Translations under genes and position numbers: made by a program
Part shown: positions 28,306-37,600 of the stretch, piece by piece
How positions within the stretch are numbered: position 1 is the stretch's first letter
How the letters are laid out: each line of letters begins with the position of its first letter
Assembly: GCF_006715975.1 (NCBI RefSeq)
Contig: NZ_VFOF01000001.1
Coordinates: forward strand, 816,001-880,000
Direction of reading: 5' to 3'
Length of the DNA stretch: 64,000 nt
Source of the DNA: Zymomonas mobilis
Lineage (GTDB): Bacteria > Pseudomonadota > Alphaproteobacteria > Sphingomonadales > Sphingomonadaceae
The notes under the pieces: generated by a model
Databases searched by the model: none
Told to the model about the DNA's origin: nothing
The model's input: only the letters and a program-made list of their open reading frames with translations

Positions 28306-29223
28306 TCATTTGAATCCAGCCACGTCCATAGCCTTTCTGATTTCTTTCTCAATTTCTTTTGGTATCTTTATGTTTTCGAGAAACCAATGGGCTACCTCGA
28401 TACCATTCTCTACTTGATCTGGGTTTTGACTCTTCAAAGGGGTGATAATTCGGCTTGTGATAGTTCGTTCACGGAAAGAATTACCTGAGCTAATAGGGGT
28501 GTGATGATAGTTATTAGGCGCAAATTCTATATTGAAATTTAAGGCTGCTATACGTTTAGGTGAATTTTCGCTTGTCTCAATTAAATTATCTAATGTTGTT
28601 CCCATGTTTTTATAGAATTTTGGATTTTCTGCGAGCATATCTTTGTTTGTTTTATTGGATATATTTGGGTCTTTATTACCTTCACTGTTTTTGCACACAA
28701 TGCCCCAAACTTGGTTAAGTGGGCAAATAAGACGGCGAATTACAAATACCATCTGGTCTAGCATATGTAGATCTTGGCTATCTGTTAAATAACCATGGAT
28801 CATGTAACGGTTATCAGCGTTTCCATTTTTGAATAAATGTTCTATAAATTCTTTAGGCTTTTTGTCTGTCCAGCGATTGATTTGAAGATCATTGGGCTTA
28901 GAAAAACTATTCGGTAACAAATTTTTGGATAATACTTCTACATCGGCGTACAATTTTTTGATGTTATGACCGTAATAATCTTTAGATTTTTGCGTATTGT
29001 CTATACGTGGTCGGCTTATCGCTGATTGGCCATTGATGAGAAGAACTGCTTTAAGATATTTTTCTAAAGCATGAACAGAAAGCCAGAAGAAATCTACATT
29101 TAACTGGTTTATAGCACACCATCGCGCTGTAATATAATTTTCATCAGCCGTTCGGACAAAAAGCTCACGGATCAAATTGTTTTTTGAAGATTGTATATCT
29201 CCAATTTGTTCCTGTTTTAGCAT
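28306..29223 (-). CDS. HEPN-domain-containing protein, function unknown
   Basis: A 305-residue protein. Residues about 25-110 resemble a HEPN helical domain: ADENYITARWCAINQLNVDFF, then ALEKYLKAVLLINGQSA and a following GHNIKKLYADV. HEPN domains often carry RNase activity through an R-x4-6-H motif, but I cannot find a clear one (only RYMIH, spacing 3), so catalysis is doubtful. The C-terminal half is unrecognised. Base composition is clearly more AT-rich than its neighbours. It lies about 190 bp from tRNA-Ser with no nucleotidyltransferase or antitoxin partner. It may have been acquired; the role is unknown. Confidence 0.7.
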   Translation of the reverse strand: MLKQEQIGDIQSSKNNLIRELFVRTADENYITARWCAINQLNVDFFWLSVHALEKYLKAVLLINGQSAISRPRIDNTQKSKDYYGHNIKKLYADVEVLSKNLLPNSFSKPNDLQINRWTDKKPKEFIEHLFKNGNADNRYMIHGYLTDSQDLHMLDQMVFVIRRLICPLNQVWGIVCKNSEGNKDPNISNKTNKDMLAENPKFYKNMGTTLDNLIETSENSPKRIAALNFNIEFAPNNYHHTPISSGNSFRERTITSRIITPLKSQNPDQVENGIEVAHWFLENIKIPKEIEKEIRKAMDVAGFK

Positions 29224-29413
29224 ATTTATTATCCTTCATGAAAAGCTAGATACTTATTCAATCTCCAAGTATTTTTACAAAAAATTTTCTTAGAATTACC
29301 TTTAGGTATATAGAGAACAAAAATACACTAATGGCTACGCTATTTATAGCTTGTATTTGTTTCCTGAATGCTACTTTTTATAGATTTCAGAAATATTACA
29401 ATTTTCAGAAAAA

Positions 29414-29503
<90 letters not shown>

Positions 29504-29818
29504 CGCTTAGAAATGCGATCGTCACCAATCGAAGTCGGTGTGGAAAGCGCTCTGTAGCAGCATAAATCTTATAAGGAAAGTATTTTTTCTAAAGAATGAC
29601 GCATGTTAAAGCTTTCTCATTTAGATATTTTTTCTCTATAAGGACGTGACTGATAGAATGAACATATGATTTAGGGGCTTTAATCAAATGCAAAAGGATC
29701 GGAAGAGTCCTGTCCTGCGCATGATGTTCTTTTTTTATCAGTATATTCCTGTCCCATTAAAGAATAGTCTTGGTTATCAAGATATATTCCGAACAATAGC
29801 TAGGCTTAGGCAGATATT
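29504..29818. other. Intergenic region, nothing recognised
   Basis: About 315 AT-rich bases between tRNA-Ser and the SH3-domain gene. I see no convincing reading frame, RNA gene or repeat. It should hold the promoters of both neighbours. Confidence 0.5.
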
Positions 29819-30349
29819 ATGGCGCGCGTATTTCAGTCAGGGGAAAAAATATTATTCTGTGCTGTAGCCCAATTTTTTATTTTTTGTCTTAGTCTTGGTT
29901 TTTTTATTTCAGCCCCTGCATCGGCTGCGGTAATCCACACAAGCTTACCTTATTGGGCCTCTATCAGTGCAAGCGAAGCCTTTATGCGTAGCGGTCCTGG
30001 CGCAAATTATCCTGCTATCTGGCATTATGAGCGCCCTGACTTACCCGTGAAGGTTGTTGCCCGTCACGAGAATTGGAGAAAAGTCGAAGATATTGATGGC
30101 GCCAGCGGATGGATTGCATCGGCTTTGTTATCTGATCGGCGAACAGCGATTCTGAATGGATCAGGAATACAAAATCTATACGCAGATCCTTCGGCAACGG
30201 CGGCCATCGTCTGGCGTGCCGAAAGTGGGGTTATCGGGCGTATTTCAAAATGTCGTCAAAACTGGTGCTTGTTCAATATTCATGGACAAACTGGTTATGT
30301 GAACACCCGCAGTTTATGGGGAGTTGGTCCCAACGAAGAGATCAAGTGA
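29819..30349 (+). CDS. Exported SH3-like domain protein
   Basis: A 176-residue protein with an N-terminal signal peptide (hydrophobic residues about 12-30, ending APASAAV). It is followed by two bacterial SH3-like repeats. The first has AFMRSGPGANYPAIW and WRKVEDIDGASGWI; the second has LYADPSATAAIVWRAESGVIG and WCLFNIHGQTGYV. Such domains bind peptidoglycan or peptides in the periplasm. It is followed by another exported protein gene about 100 bp on. Confidence 0.85.
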   Translation: MARVFQSGEKILFCAVAQFFIFCLSLGFFISAPASAAVIHTSLPYWASISASEAFMRSGPGANYPAIWHYERPDLPVKVVARHENWRKVEDIDGASGWIASALLSDRRTAILNGSGIQNLYADPSATAAIVWRAESGVIGRISKCRQNWCLFNIHGQTGYVNTRSLWGVGPNEEIK

Positions 30350-30453
30350 TCGGCCTGAATGCTTTAACATTAAATAATATTTGTGTTATTAACAATATTA
30401 CCAATTTTTTGTACAAAATCGAAAAATTACTATCATTCAGTGACGGAAAAAAT

Positions 30454-30873
30454 ATGGCAGTTTTGAGTTTAAGCCGTTCTTGGTTTAGCAGGTTATTATG
30501 CGTCACTGTTTTTTCTACAGCGGTTCCGCTTTTAGCAACCCCACCTTTACCGACACCTATGGCGTTATCTGTGCTGGAAAGCGGCCAATGGCGGATATCT
30601 ATGCTTCCCAAAGGGATAACTGATGTCTGTTTAGGAAACCCGCATCAGTTAATGCATAGTGCAATTTCATCCAATCAATGTGAAGCTTTGGTTGTCGATA
30701 ATAAACCAGATTCTGCGGTGATGGAATATAACTGTGGTGACGCTGGTTGGGCGCGTACCACTATTCATGTTGAGAGCGGCCACAGCGCCCGTATTGATAG
30801 CCAAGGTGTATCTGGCCGGATGCCTTTTTCTTTTAAAGCAGATGCCCGTCGTATCGGAAATTGCGCGCCTTAA
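30454..30873 (+). CDS. Exported DUF3617-like protein
   Basis: A 139-residue protein with a signal peptide (about residues 8-27) and then LESGQWRISM, two separated Cys (VCLGNP and NQCEAL), and YNCGDAGWARTTI with a late Cys near the end. The pattern (a short W-containing opening followed by Cys pairs) fits the DUF3617 periplasmic family of unknown function. The ATG at 30454 begins the signal peptide. The open frame reaches back to 30250 but overlaps the SH3 gene. Confidence 0.65.
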   Translation: MAVLSLSRSWFSRLLCVTVFSTAVPLLATPPLPTPMALSVLESGQWRISMLPKGITDVCLGNPHQLMHSAISSNQCEALVVDNKPDSAVMEYNCGDAGWARTTIHVESGHSARIDSQGVSGRMPFSFKADARRIGNCAP

Positions 30874-30913
30874 TGCGCGTCTCTTTCCGATAGACTATTA
30901 AGAAGCGATTGGG

Positions 30914-31837
30914 TCAGGCTTCTGGCAAGAAATCAGGCACGGAGAGATACCTTTCCCCAGTATCGTAATTAACGCCGAGAATACGGCTGTTTTTCGGTAA
31001 TTCTTTTATCTTTTTAGCAATGGCGGCTAAGGTTGCCCCTGTTGAAATACCAACTAATAAGCCTTCTTCTTTAGCAGCACGTAACGCCCATTTTTTGGCA
31101 TCATCATTTTCAATTTCAACAATGCCGTTCAAAATATTACGGTGTAGGTTCTTTGGCACAAAACCAGCGCCAATGCCTTGAATCGCATGAGGCCCCGGCT
31201 TGCCGCCTGCCAAGACCGGTGAAGTGGCTGGTTCTACCGCAAAAATCTGGATATCTGGCCATGCTTTACGCAAGCTTTCACCAATACCCGTCAAATGGCC
31301 ACCCGTTCCGACACCACTGACTAGTGTATCAATCGGTGTATCTGCAAAATCTTTTAGAATTTCAGGGCCAGTCGTTGCTGCATGAATGTTGATATTGGCT
31401 GGATTTTCAAATTGCTGTGGAATCCATGCGCCTTCGGTCTGTGCGGCCAATTCGGTTGCACGTTCTATGGCACCGGCCATACCTTTTTCTTTGGGGGTTA
31501 GATCAAATCCGGCACCATAAGCCAACATCAATCGACGTCTTTCAATTGACATGGATTCGGGCATCACCAAAATCAGTTTATAGCCTTTGACCGCGGCCAC
31601 CATAGCAAGACCGATACCAGTATTGCCGCTGGTCGGTTCTATAATAGTGCCACCTTTTTTCAATTTACCGCTTTTTTCGGCATCTTCGATCATAGCCAAG
31701 GCGATACGGTCTTTTATTGAGCCTCCTGGATTACTTTTTTCGACTTTTATCCATACTTCATGGTCAGGAAACAGCTTGTTCAGGCGCAGATGAGGCGTAT
31801 TCCCGATCGCTTCTAAAATGCTATTGATTTTGGCCAT
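30914..31837 (-). CDS. cysK: Cysteine synthase A (O-acetylserine sulfhydrylase)
   Basis: CysK makes cysteine from O-acetylserine and sulfide using PLP. The 307-residue protein has the PLP lysine in [11 protein letters not shown], the substrate loop [11 protein letters not shown], the PLP phosphate loop [10 protein letters not shown] and the C-terminal SIGATLAA-type segment (here ISTGATLAA). The length is standard. It is a single gene on the minus strand, downstream of the rpoH terminator. It supplies the same sulfur pathway that CysQ serves. Confidence 0.95.
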   Translation of the reverse strand: MAKINSILEAIGNTPHLRLNKLFPDHEVWIKVEKSNPGGSIKDRIALAMIEDAEKSGKLKKGGTIIEPTSGNTGIGLAMVAAVKGYKLILVMPESMSIERRRLMLAYGAGFDLTPKEKGMAGAIERATELAAQTEGAWIPQQFENPANINIHAATTGPEILKDFADTPIDTLVSGVGTGGHLTGIGESLRKAWPDIQIFAVEPATSPVLAGGKPGPHAIQGIGAGFVPKNLHRNILNGIVEIENDDAKKWALRAAKEEGLLVGISTGATLAAIAKKIKELPKNSRILGVNYDTGERYLSVPDFLPEA

Positions 31838-31983
31838 TCGTCCTGTCCTTATAAGAAAAAATTTGTCTAAACAGAATCATCTATTCATCAGTATGTAGGG
31901 CTTGTTTTTTTATAAAGAAAGCTGAACTAGCCTGACAATTAAACTTTACTATCAGTCTGTCAGGAAATTCTTTTCTTGAAAAC

Positions 31984-32018
31984 AAAAACGCCCTGCCTTT
32001 ATCAAGGCAGAGCGTTTT
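31984..32018 (-). terminator. Rho-independent terminator after rpoH
   Basis: AAAACGC.CTGCCTT and AAGGCAG.GCGTTTT form a long stem with one mismatch and a 4-nt loop. On the minus strand it ends in T-rich sequence, just beyond the rpoH stop. Confidence 0.85.
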
Positions 32019-32043
32019 GAATAACACCAGAAAAAGGCTGTTT

Positions 32044-32952
32044 TTAAGCCATGGCCGGTAATAATTTCCGGTCACCAGCTATTTCCATGATCGCCTTTTG
32101 TAGCTTGTCAAAAGCTCTCACTTCTATTTGTCTGACGCGTTCGCGGCTGACGCCATAGACCTGACTTAATTCTTCGAGTGTTTTCGGGTTATCGCTTAAC
32201 CGTCTTTCCGTCAGAATATGCTTTTCACGGTCATTCAGTTTGTCCATTGCTTCAATCAGCAATTTATGGCGAACAAGGCTTTCTTCTTCTTCGGCGATTT
32301 GCTGATCTTGCAAGGGTTCCTGATCGACCAGCCAGTCTTGCATCTGGCCTTCGCCATCTTCCCGAATTGTGACGTTGAGAGAGCTGTCACCACCCATCGC
32401 CATACGGCGATTCATGTTGACGACTTCCTCACTGCTGACGCCAAGATTGGTCGCAATAGATTTGACTTCATCTGGCTTTAAATCGCCGTCCTCAAAAGCG
32501 TTCAGATTGCTCTTTAAACGCCGCAAATTGAAGAACAGTTTTTTCTGAGCCGCAGTCGTCCCCATTTTGACGAGGCTCCAAGACCGCAGGATATATTCCT
32601 GAATAGAAGCTTTTATCCACCAAATGGCATAGGTGGCGAGGCGAAAACCACGTTCGGGGTCAAATTTTTTGACACCCTGCATCAGGCCTATATTGCCTTC
32701 AGAAATTAATTCGGAAACAGGCAGGCCATAACCGCGATATCCCATCGCAATTTTGGCAACCAAACGCAAATGAGAGGTGACCAAACGGCTGGCGGCTTTC
32801 GGATCTTGATGTTCCTGAAAGCGTTTAGCCAGCATATATTCTTCTTCTGGTTTTAGAATCGGAAATTTGCGGATATCGGCCAAGTAATGGTTAAGACTCT
32901 GGTCACCGCCCAATGCAGGAACCACTGCCGGAAGGGTGCTACTGGTGGCCAT
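32044..32952 (-). CDS. rpoH: RNA polymerase sigma-32 (heat shock) factor
   Basis: A 302-residue group 3-like sigma factor. Region 2 has LVTSHLRLVAKIAMGYRGYG, LPVSELISEGNIGLMQGVKKFD and RLATYAIWWIKASIQEYILRSWSL (RpoH box region QKKLFFNLRR follows). Region 4 has the helix-turn-helix YGVSRERVRQIEVRAFDKL. It directs transcription of chaperone and protease genes. GGGAGAAAG lies upstream of the ATG. The rluD-like gene ends 52 bp upstream on the same strand, so the two may share a transcript. Confidence 0.96.
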   Translation of the reverse strand: MATSSTLPAVVPALGGDQSLNHYLADIRKFPILKPEEEYMLAKRFQEHQDPKAASRLVTSHLRLVAKIAMGYRGYGLPVSELISEGNIGLMQGVKKFDPERGFRLATYAIWWIKASIQEYILRSWSLVKMGTTAAQKKLFFNLRRLKSNLNAFEDGDLKPDEVKSIATNLGVSSEEVVNMNRRMAMGGDSSLNVTIREDGEGQMQDWLVDQEPLQDQQIAEEEESLVRHKLLIEAMDKLNDREKHILTERRLSDNPKTLEELSQVYGVSRERVRQIEVRAFDKLQKAIMEIAGDRKLLPAMA

Positions 32953-33004
32953 TTTGATCTTTCTCCCGTCTTCCCAAATTTGCTACCTACTAATAGTTGG
33001 CTAT

Positions 33005-33958
33005 TTAGTTACGATTGCTTATCATAAGCATCTTGAACAAAAGCTGCATATCTTGGGGCATTTCCGCATCAAAGTCCACCTGTTTACCTAGAATAGGGTG
33101 AATAAAACCCAGATGGGCAGCATGTAGAGCCTGCCGTTGAAAAGCCAACGATTCTAATAACGCATGATGCGCCTTTTTGCTCCGTCCATAAACAGGATCG
33201 CCTAATAAAGAATGACCGATTGATGCCATATGCACTCGAACTTGATGCGTCCGGCCAGTTTCTAATCGACATTCTATTAGAGAAGCATTTTTTAAAGGCG
33301 TAATCATTCGGTAATGGGTAACCGCTCGTTTGCCGCGCCCGTCAGAGACAATTGCTATTTTTTGTCGATTGACAGAGGAGCGCGCCAAGGGGGCATCAAC
33401 ATGCCCTTGAAGGCTGGGATGGCCATCTACAATGGCCTGATAGCGGCGATTGATTGAGTGATCGGCGAATTGAGCCGCAAGGCCAGTGTGTGCTGGATCG
33501 GTTTTTGCCACGACCAAAAGTCCGCTGGTATCTTTATCAATACGGTGGACGATTCCAGGTCTGGCAACCCCGCCAATGCCAGACAGCTTGCCTGCACAAT
33601 GGTGGAGTAGGGCATTGACTAAAGTTTTGTCATAATTACCGGCGGCGGGGTGAACGACCATGCCCGCCGGCTTATTCACGATCAGCAGATGCTCATCTTC
33701 GAAAACAACATCCAGCGGGATATCCTGCGCTTCATTATGTGCCGGACGGGGGAGGGGAATATCGATTGTAAAGGAATCAACGCTTTTGATTTTAAAAGCA
33801 GGGTCGCGTACCAATGCCCCTTGGCTGTTCGAAACACAGCCAGAAGAAATCAGATTTTTCAGCCTTTCGCGCGAAAGACGGGTAATTAAATTGGCCAAAG
33901 CCCGATCCAAGCGCCAGCCGATCATCTCTTCTGTTAAAATTACTTGCTCTGTCGGCAT
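33005..33958 (-). CDS. rluD: RluA-family 23S rRNA pseudouridine synthase (RluD-type)
   Basis: A 317-residue enzyme with an N-terminal S4 domain (residues about 10-70) and a catalytic domain. The active-site motif HRIDKDTSGLLVVAK contains the catalytic Asp. LIVNKPAGMVVHPAAGN and CRLETGRTHQVRVHMASIGHSLLGDPVYG are family hallmarks. RluD modifies helix 69 of 23S rRNA. RluD rather than RluA/C is likely from the S4 domain and the HPAAGN motif, but not proven. It lies immediately upstream of rpoH. Confidence 0.9.
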   Translation of the reverse strand: MPTEQVILTEEMIGWRLDRALANLITRLSRERLKNLISSGCVSNSQGALVRDPAFKIKSVDSFTIDIPLPRPAHNEAQDIPLDVVFEDEHLLIVNKPAGMVVHPAAGNYDKTLVNALLHHCAGKLSGIGGVARPGIVHRIDKDTSGLLVVAKTDPAHTGLAAQFADHSINRRYQAIVDGHPSLQGHVDAPLARSSVNRQKIAIVSDGRGKRAVTHYRMITPLKNASLIECRLETGRTHQVRVHMASIGHSLLGDPVYGRSKKAHHALLESLAFQRQALHAAHLGFIHPILGKQVDFDAEMPQDMQLLFKMLMISNRN

Positions 33959-34001
33959 TACTTTGCGTCAAGCTCCCTTGGATTTGTCCCGATGATTTGC
34001 C

Positions 34002-34457
34002 ATGATAGTCTTTATGACTTTCACTAATGGAATTCCGCCTTCTGACAAAGAAGGTAAGAAACTTTTTGTATCCCCATCTTTTCTGGAAAAGATATTAAAG
34101 GCTAGCCACTCCAGCCCGGATAAGGAGATATGTGGCCTTTTAATTGGTAAAAGAGAAAGCGTTATCGAAATTATGCCTATGCAGAACAAAGCTGCATATC
34201 CAGAGCGTTTTTTCGAAATCTCTGCTGCTGATCTGATTAAATCACATCGGCGCGTCCGCCAACGTCAACTTTCGATCATTGGGCATTATCATTCCCATCC
34301 TTCAGGAAGTTGCCGTCCATCACCCCGTGATGCGGCCTTGGCGCATGAAGGGCAATATTGGATTATTGCCGCTTCCAATAAAATAGAAGGATGGTATGCC
34401 GGTAAAAACGGAACCGTTGAAGGCATATTTCACCCTTGCAGGCTTGTTGTTGAATAA
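34002..34457 (+). CDS. JAMM/MPN (M67 family) metallopeptidase
   Basis: A 151-residue single-domain protein with the JAMM zinc motif: the catalytic Glu in EICGLLIG, then HYHSHPSGSCRPSPRD (H-x-H-P-x7-S-x2-D). Bacterial members remove C-terminal residues from ubiquitin-like sulfur carriers such as ThiS/MoaD-type proteins, or have unknown substrates. That is worth noting because thiS is fused to thiG in this genome, but no link is shown. The start is at 34002 or 34014. It is divergent from the rluD-like gene with a 43-bp gap. Confidence 0.85.
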   Translation: MIVFMTFTNGIPPSDKEGKKLFVSPSFLEKILKASHSSPDKEICGLLIGKRESVIEIMPMQNKAAYPERFFEISAADLIKSHRRVRQRQLSIIGHYHSHPSGSCRPSPRDAALAHEGQYWIIAASNKIEGWYAGKNGTVEGIFHPCRLVVE

Positions 34458-34578
34458 ATATGCCTGACAATATTAAACAACACGCTATGGAAAGTCTTTT
34501 TTACTATAGCCTTAAATCGTTATATTTTAAAATAAGATAACCTTATTAAAAATGTCAGTTTGAAGGATCTTTGACTTT

Positions 34579-35205
34579 ATGACCATGACAGCTATTCATC
34601 TGGCAAGCTTGCTGTGCTCACGGCTTTGTCATGATCTCTTAAGTCCTGTCAGTGCCATGAATAACGGCATCGAGTTATTGGCTGATGAACATGACCCAGA
34701 AATGCGGGCGCGTTGTATCGACCTTCTTTCGGAAAGTGCGAAGGTATCAGCCAGTAAGCTCAAATTTTTCCGGCTGGCTTTCGGGCAGGGCGGTGGTTTT
34801 TCCGAAGCGGTAGATACCGAGGAAATTCGTGAAGCCATTGCCGGATTATTTGGTTTTGATCATCGTATTCAGCTTGGCTGGATGATGAATGAGCCTGTCA
34901 TGGAAAAAGAAGCCGTCCGTATTCTTCTTAACCTTTCCCTTATTGCTTCCGATGCTTTGGTTCGGGGGGGTAATCTTGATATCGGTGCCGAAGGCCATGA
35001 AATGGTTATTCGCGCCGAAGGGCGGCGGTTGGTCTTTGATGAGCAAATTGAAGCGACCTTGTTGGGTAAAACACCACAGGAACAATTAACGCCTCGTTTG
35101 ATCGCGGCATGGCTGATCCATACCCTGATCAAGGAACGGGGTGGGGATCTACAAATTGTCCGGCCAGAACCGAATGTTTTGTTGTTTGGTATCAATATGA
35201 TGTGA
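34579..35205 (+). CDS. chpT: Histidine phosphotransferase ChpT
   Basis: A 208-residue dimeric phosphotransferase that passes phosphate from CckA to CtrA and CpdR in the alphaproteobacterial cell-cycle relay. Helix 1 has the phospho-accepting His in RLCHDLLSPVSAMNNG (residue about 18), followed by a DHp-like helical hairpin (to about residue 70) and a degenerate ATPase-like domain. Length and layout match ChpT. The ATG is at 34579. It stands alone. Confidence 0.88.
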   Translation: MTMTAIHLASLLCSRLCHDLLSPVSAMNNGIELLADEHDPEMRARCIDLLSESAKVSASKLKFFRLAFGQGGGFSEAVDTEEIREAIAGLFGFDHRIQLGWMMNEPVMEKEAVRILLNLSLIASDALVRGGNLDIGAEGHEMVIRAEGRRLVFDEQIEATLLGKTPQEQLTPRLIAAWLIHTLIKERGGDLQIVRPEPNVLLFGINMM

Positions 35206-35383
35206 GGATAAGCCCGATATTCGGATTTTTGTTATTCATTGCATCACTATGATTTCAATATTTTATTTTATCTATAATGGCTAAAATAGTAGCTTGTTAC
35301 CGGTAACATTCAGTCGGTTTTTTCTTATCTTAAGATTGGAGATGACGCGGCCTTCGCTTCATTGACCGTTAGGAGACTATTTC

Positions 35384-35638
35384 ATGGCACATATCGAAAT
35401 TTATACCACGCGCGTTTGTCCTTATTGCAAGCGGGCAAAAGCCCTTTTCGCTGAAAAAGGCGTGAGCTTTGACGAATATGATGTCACGGAAGATAGCGCC
35501 AAAAGAACCGAAATGATTAAGCGTTCCGGTGGTCGGACTGTTCCGCAGATTTTCATTGATGATCAGCATGTCGGCGGTTGCGATGATCTGGTGAAGTTGA
35601 ATAGCGAAGGCAAGCTTGATCCGTTATTGGCAAAATAA
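35384..35638 (+). CDS. grxC: Glutaredoxin 3
   Basis: An 84-residue glutaredoxin with the dithiol active site CPYC (residues about 12-15), the cis-Pro loop GGRTVPQIFID and GGCDDL near the C terminus. It reduces disulfides and glutathionylated proteins with glutathione. GGAG precedes the ATG. The SCP2-domain gene follows after 39 bp and is likely co-transcribed. Confidence 0.95.
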   Translation: MAHIEIYTTRVCPYCKRAKALFAEKGVSFDEYDVTEDSAKRTEMIKRSGGRTVPQIFIDDQHVGGCDDLVKLNSEGKLDPLLAK

Positions 35639-35677
35639 GCTTGATGAACCGGATTCGCAGCAACGAAGGAATATATT

Positions 35678-35980
35678 TTGGATTTTACGCAGGATCAGTT
35701 TATCGCCAAAGTCGCCAAAAGTGACGCCTATGTAGCCGGTTCGAAAATTAAATTCGACTTTGGGCCGGAAGGTAGCATCTTATTGGATGGTATCAGCCGC
35801 AAGGTAGAAAGAGATGACGGAGAGGCCGATAGCATAATTAGCCTTAGCTGGGCTGATTTTCAGGCGTTAGCCAACGGTAAGCTTAACCCGATGACGGCAT
35901 TTATGACCGGAAAGGTTAAAGTTAAAGGCGCTATGGGCCCTGCAATGCAGTTAAAACAAATATTCCAAAGTTTGCGATAG
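35678..35980 (+). CDS. SCP2 sterol-binding-domain protein
   Basis: A 100-residue protein matching the single SCP2 lipid-binding fold: IKFDFGPEGSILLDG, ADSIISLSWADFQALANGKLNPMTAFMTGKVKVKG and the final hydrophobic helix. The usual role is binding an apolar ligand such as a fatty acyl group; the ligand here is unknown. The start is TTG at 35678 with AAGGA about 8 bp upstream. It sits 39 bp after grxC, and a terminator follows. Confidence 0.85.
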   Translation: MDFTQDQFIAKVAKSDAYVAGSKIKFDFGPEGSILLDGISRKVERDDGEADSIISLSWADFQALANGKLNPMTAFMTGKVKVKGAMGPAMQLKQIFQSLR

Positions 35981-35995
35981 TCCTGTCAGAAAACA

Positions 35996-36029
35996 AAAGA
36001 AGCTCTGTTTCGACAGAGCTTCTTTTTTT
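35996..36029. terminator. Bidirectional terminator
   Basis: AAGAAGCTCTG and CAGAGCTTCTT form an 11-bp stem with a 6-nt loop, followed by a T-run. It serves the SCP2 gene and the converging repeat-protein gene. Confidence 0.88.
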
Positions 36030-36052
36030 ATGCATAAAAGATATCTGAAAAA

Positions 36053-37420
36053 TCAGACGCGATGCTTTGCAAGCTCGCTTTTACCCTGTTGCGCCATCGC
36101 AATATATTGACGCAGAGTGATATTTTTTTCAGCGTCCATATTGTTAATCAGATGGTCGTAGCTGGCTTCTGCTTCATCGAAGCGGCCAAGATTGGTTAAA
36201 TAAATCGCTTTTTTCAGATAAGTTGTAGCAACCCCGATCTGTAAACCGCCATCTTCGGTTTTACCAAAACGCGCCAGAAATGCGTCATAAACAGGCAAGG
36301 CAACTTCTGGATTGCCGTTATCGCCGATCTGACTTCCCTTGCTGAACAAAGCGCGCGCGACATAGACTTGAATATTCTTGTCTTCGCTGTCAGCAAAACG
36401 ATTAAGTAAATCGTCATAGCTGGCCAATGATTCATCCAGCCGTCTTAACTGTGCCAAGCTGATGGCTTTGTTAATCAAAGCCGTAGCAATCATGATATGG
36501 ATAGACGGATCATTCGAACCGGAAAAACGGTCGAGGAAACGGTTGTAGCCGTCAATTTCATCCTCAATGCGTCCCTGTTCACTTAACAGTCCTGTTTTTT
36601 CGAAGAAGCTGTTTGCAACAATTTTAGCCGTTGCGTCGTCTTCAGTTTCGATAAATCGAGCGATAAGCGCATCATAAACGGCGATAGCTTCATCAGTCTG
36701 TTCGATATGATAAAGTGCCGCCGCTTTATTAAAGAGTGCTTTGGCAATACCGTTCTGGACTTCTTTGTCATCCACATCAGAAAAGAGACTGATCAACTGA
36801 TCGTAACAGGCGATTTCGTCTTCTGTCCGTTCCAGTTTTTTCAGCGTTACCGCCTTATAGAACAAGGCCTTGGCAACATTATTCTGCAACTCTGGGGTTT
36901 TTGCAGCTGCAAAAAGGGAAATCAGTTCGTCATAAGTGGCGAGGGCTTCAACATCCTTGTCTACAGCATCAAGGTTGCCCGCTTTGTTGAAAAGGGCTTT
37001 GGCGACACAGATCTGTAATTCGGATTCCTGACTATCGCGGAAACGATCAATCAGCTCATCATAGACAGGGTGAACTTCTTCATTCCGTTTGGCTTTGCGG
37101 AGCGTAACAGCTTTATCAAAGAGAGCCTTGCCGGCGAAAATCTGTAAATTGATATCATCGGCTTCAACAAAACGACCTATCAATTCGTCATAGGCCGCAA
37201 TGGCTTCGTCAATCCGGTTCATGGCAGCCAAGCAGACGGCCTTATTAGCCATCATCATAGCAATATAAAGCTGTAAATCCTTTTCCTGTTCAGCAAAAAA
37301 AGAAGCCAGCCATTCTTCATATCCCTTTAAACGGGCTTCGTTATCTTGCTCTCCGGCGGTTTCCATTAAGCTATCAAACTGGCTTTTTGCCTTTTCGGTT
37401 ACGGTATTTGTCGTGGACAT
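36053..37420 (-). CDS. TPR-like repeat protein with 42-residue repeats
   Basis: A 455-residue acidic soluble protein built almost wholly of tandem repeats of about 42 residues, each with a core like YDELI.RF followed by LQI.VAKALFNKA.TL. About nine to ten copies run from residue about 20 to the end. They are helical pairs related to TPRs but longer than the 34-residue TPR. There is no signal peptide, so it is likely a cytoplasmic scaffold; partners are unknown. A paralogue lies directly upstream. A hairpin between them suggests separate transcripts. I do not recognise a characterised homologue. Confidence 0.8.
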   Translation of the reverse strand: MSTTNTVTEKAKSQFDSLMETAGEQDNEARLKGYEEWLASFFAEQEKDLQLYIAMMMANKAVCLAAMNRIDEAIAAYDELIGRFVEADDINLQIFAGKALFDKAVTLRKAKRNEEVHPVYDELIDRFRDSQESELQICVAKALFNKAGNLDAVDKDVEALATYDELISLFAAAKTPELQNNVAKALFYKAVTLKKLERTEDEIACYDQLISLFSDVDDKEVQNGIAKALFNKAAALYHIEQTDEAIAVYDALIARFIETEDDATAKIVANSFFEKTGLLSEQGRIEDEIDGYNRFLDRFSGSNDPSIHIMIATALINKAISLAQLRRLDESLASYDDLLNRFADSEDKNIQVYVARALFSKGSQIGDNGNPEVALPVYDAFLARFGKTEDGGLQIGVATTYLKKAIYLTNLGRFDEAEASYDHLINNMDAEKNITLRQYIAMAQQGKSELAKHRV

Positions 37421-37559
37421 GCTGGTTTTGCCTTCGCCGTCGCTTTTGAGAAATGAAATAAGACAGAAAGTTCATGGCTATAAAGACCATGAGGAAAAGA
37501 CGCTATCCGAAACATTGGAGAAAACGCGTTTTGTCTTATGAGGATTAAAAAGGAGGATA

Positions 37560-37596
37560 AGGATAAAAGGCACGTTTAATACGCCCCTTTTATCCT
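37560..37596 (-). terminator. Probable terminator after upstream repeat-protein gene
   Basis: AGGATAAAAGG (37560-37570) and CCTTTTATCCT (37586-37596) form an 11-bp stem, 5 nt past the stop codon of the gene at 37601-38731. The T-run on the minus strand is broken by C residues. Confidence 0.55.
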
Positions 37597-37600
37597 GTCA

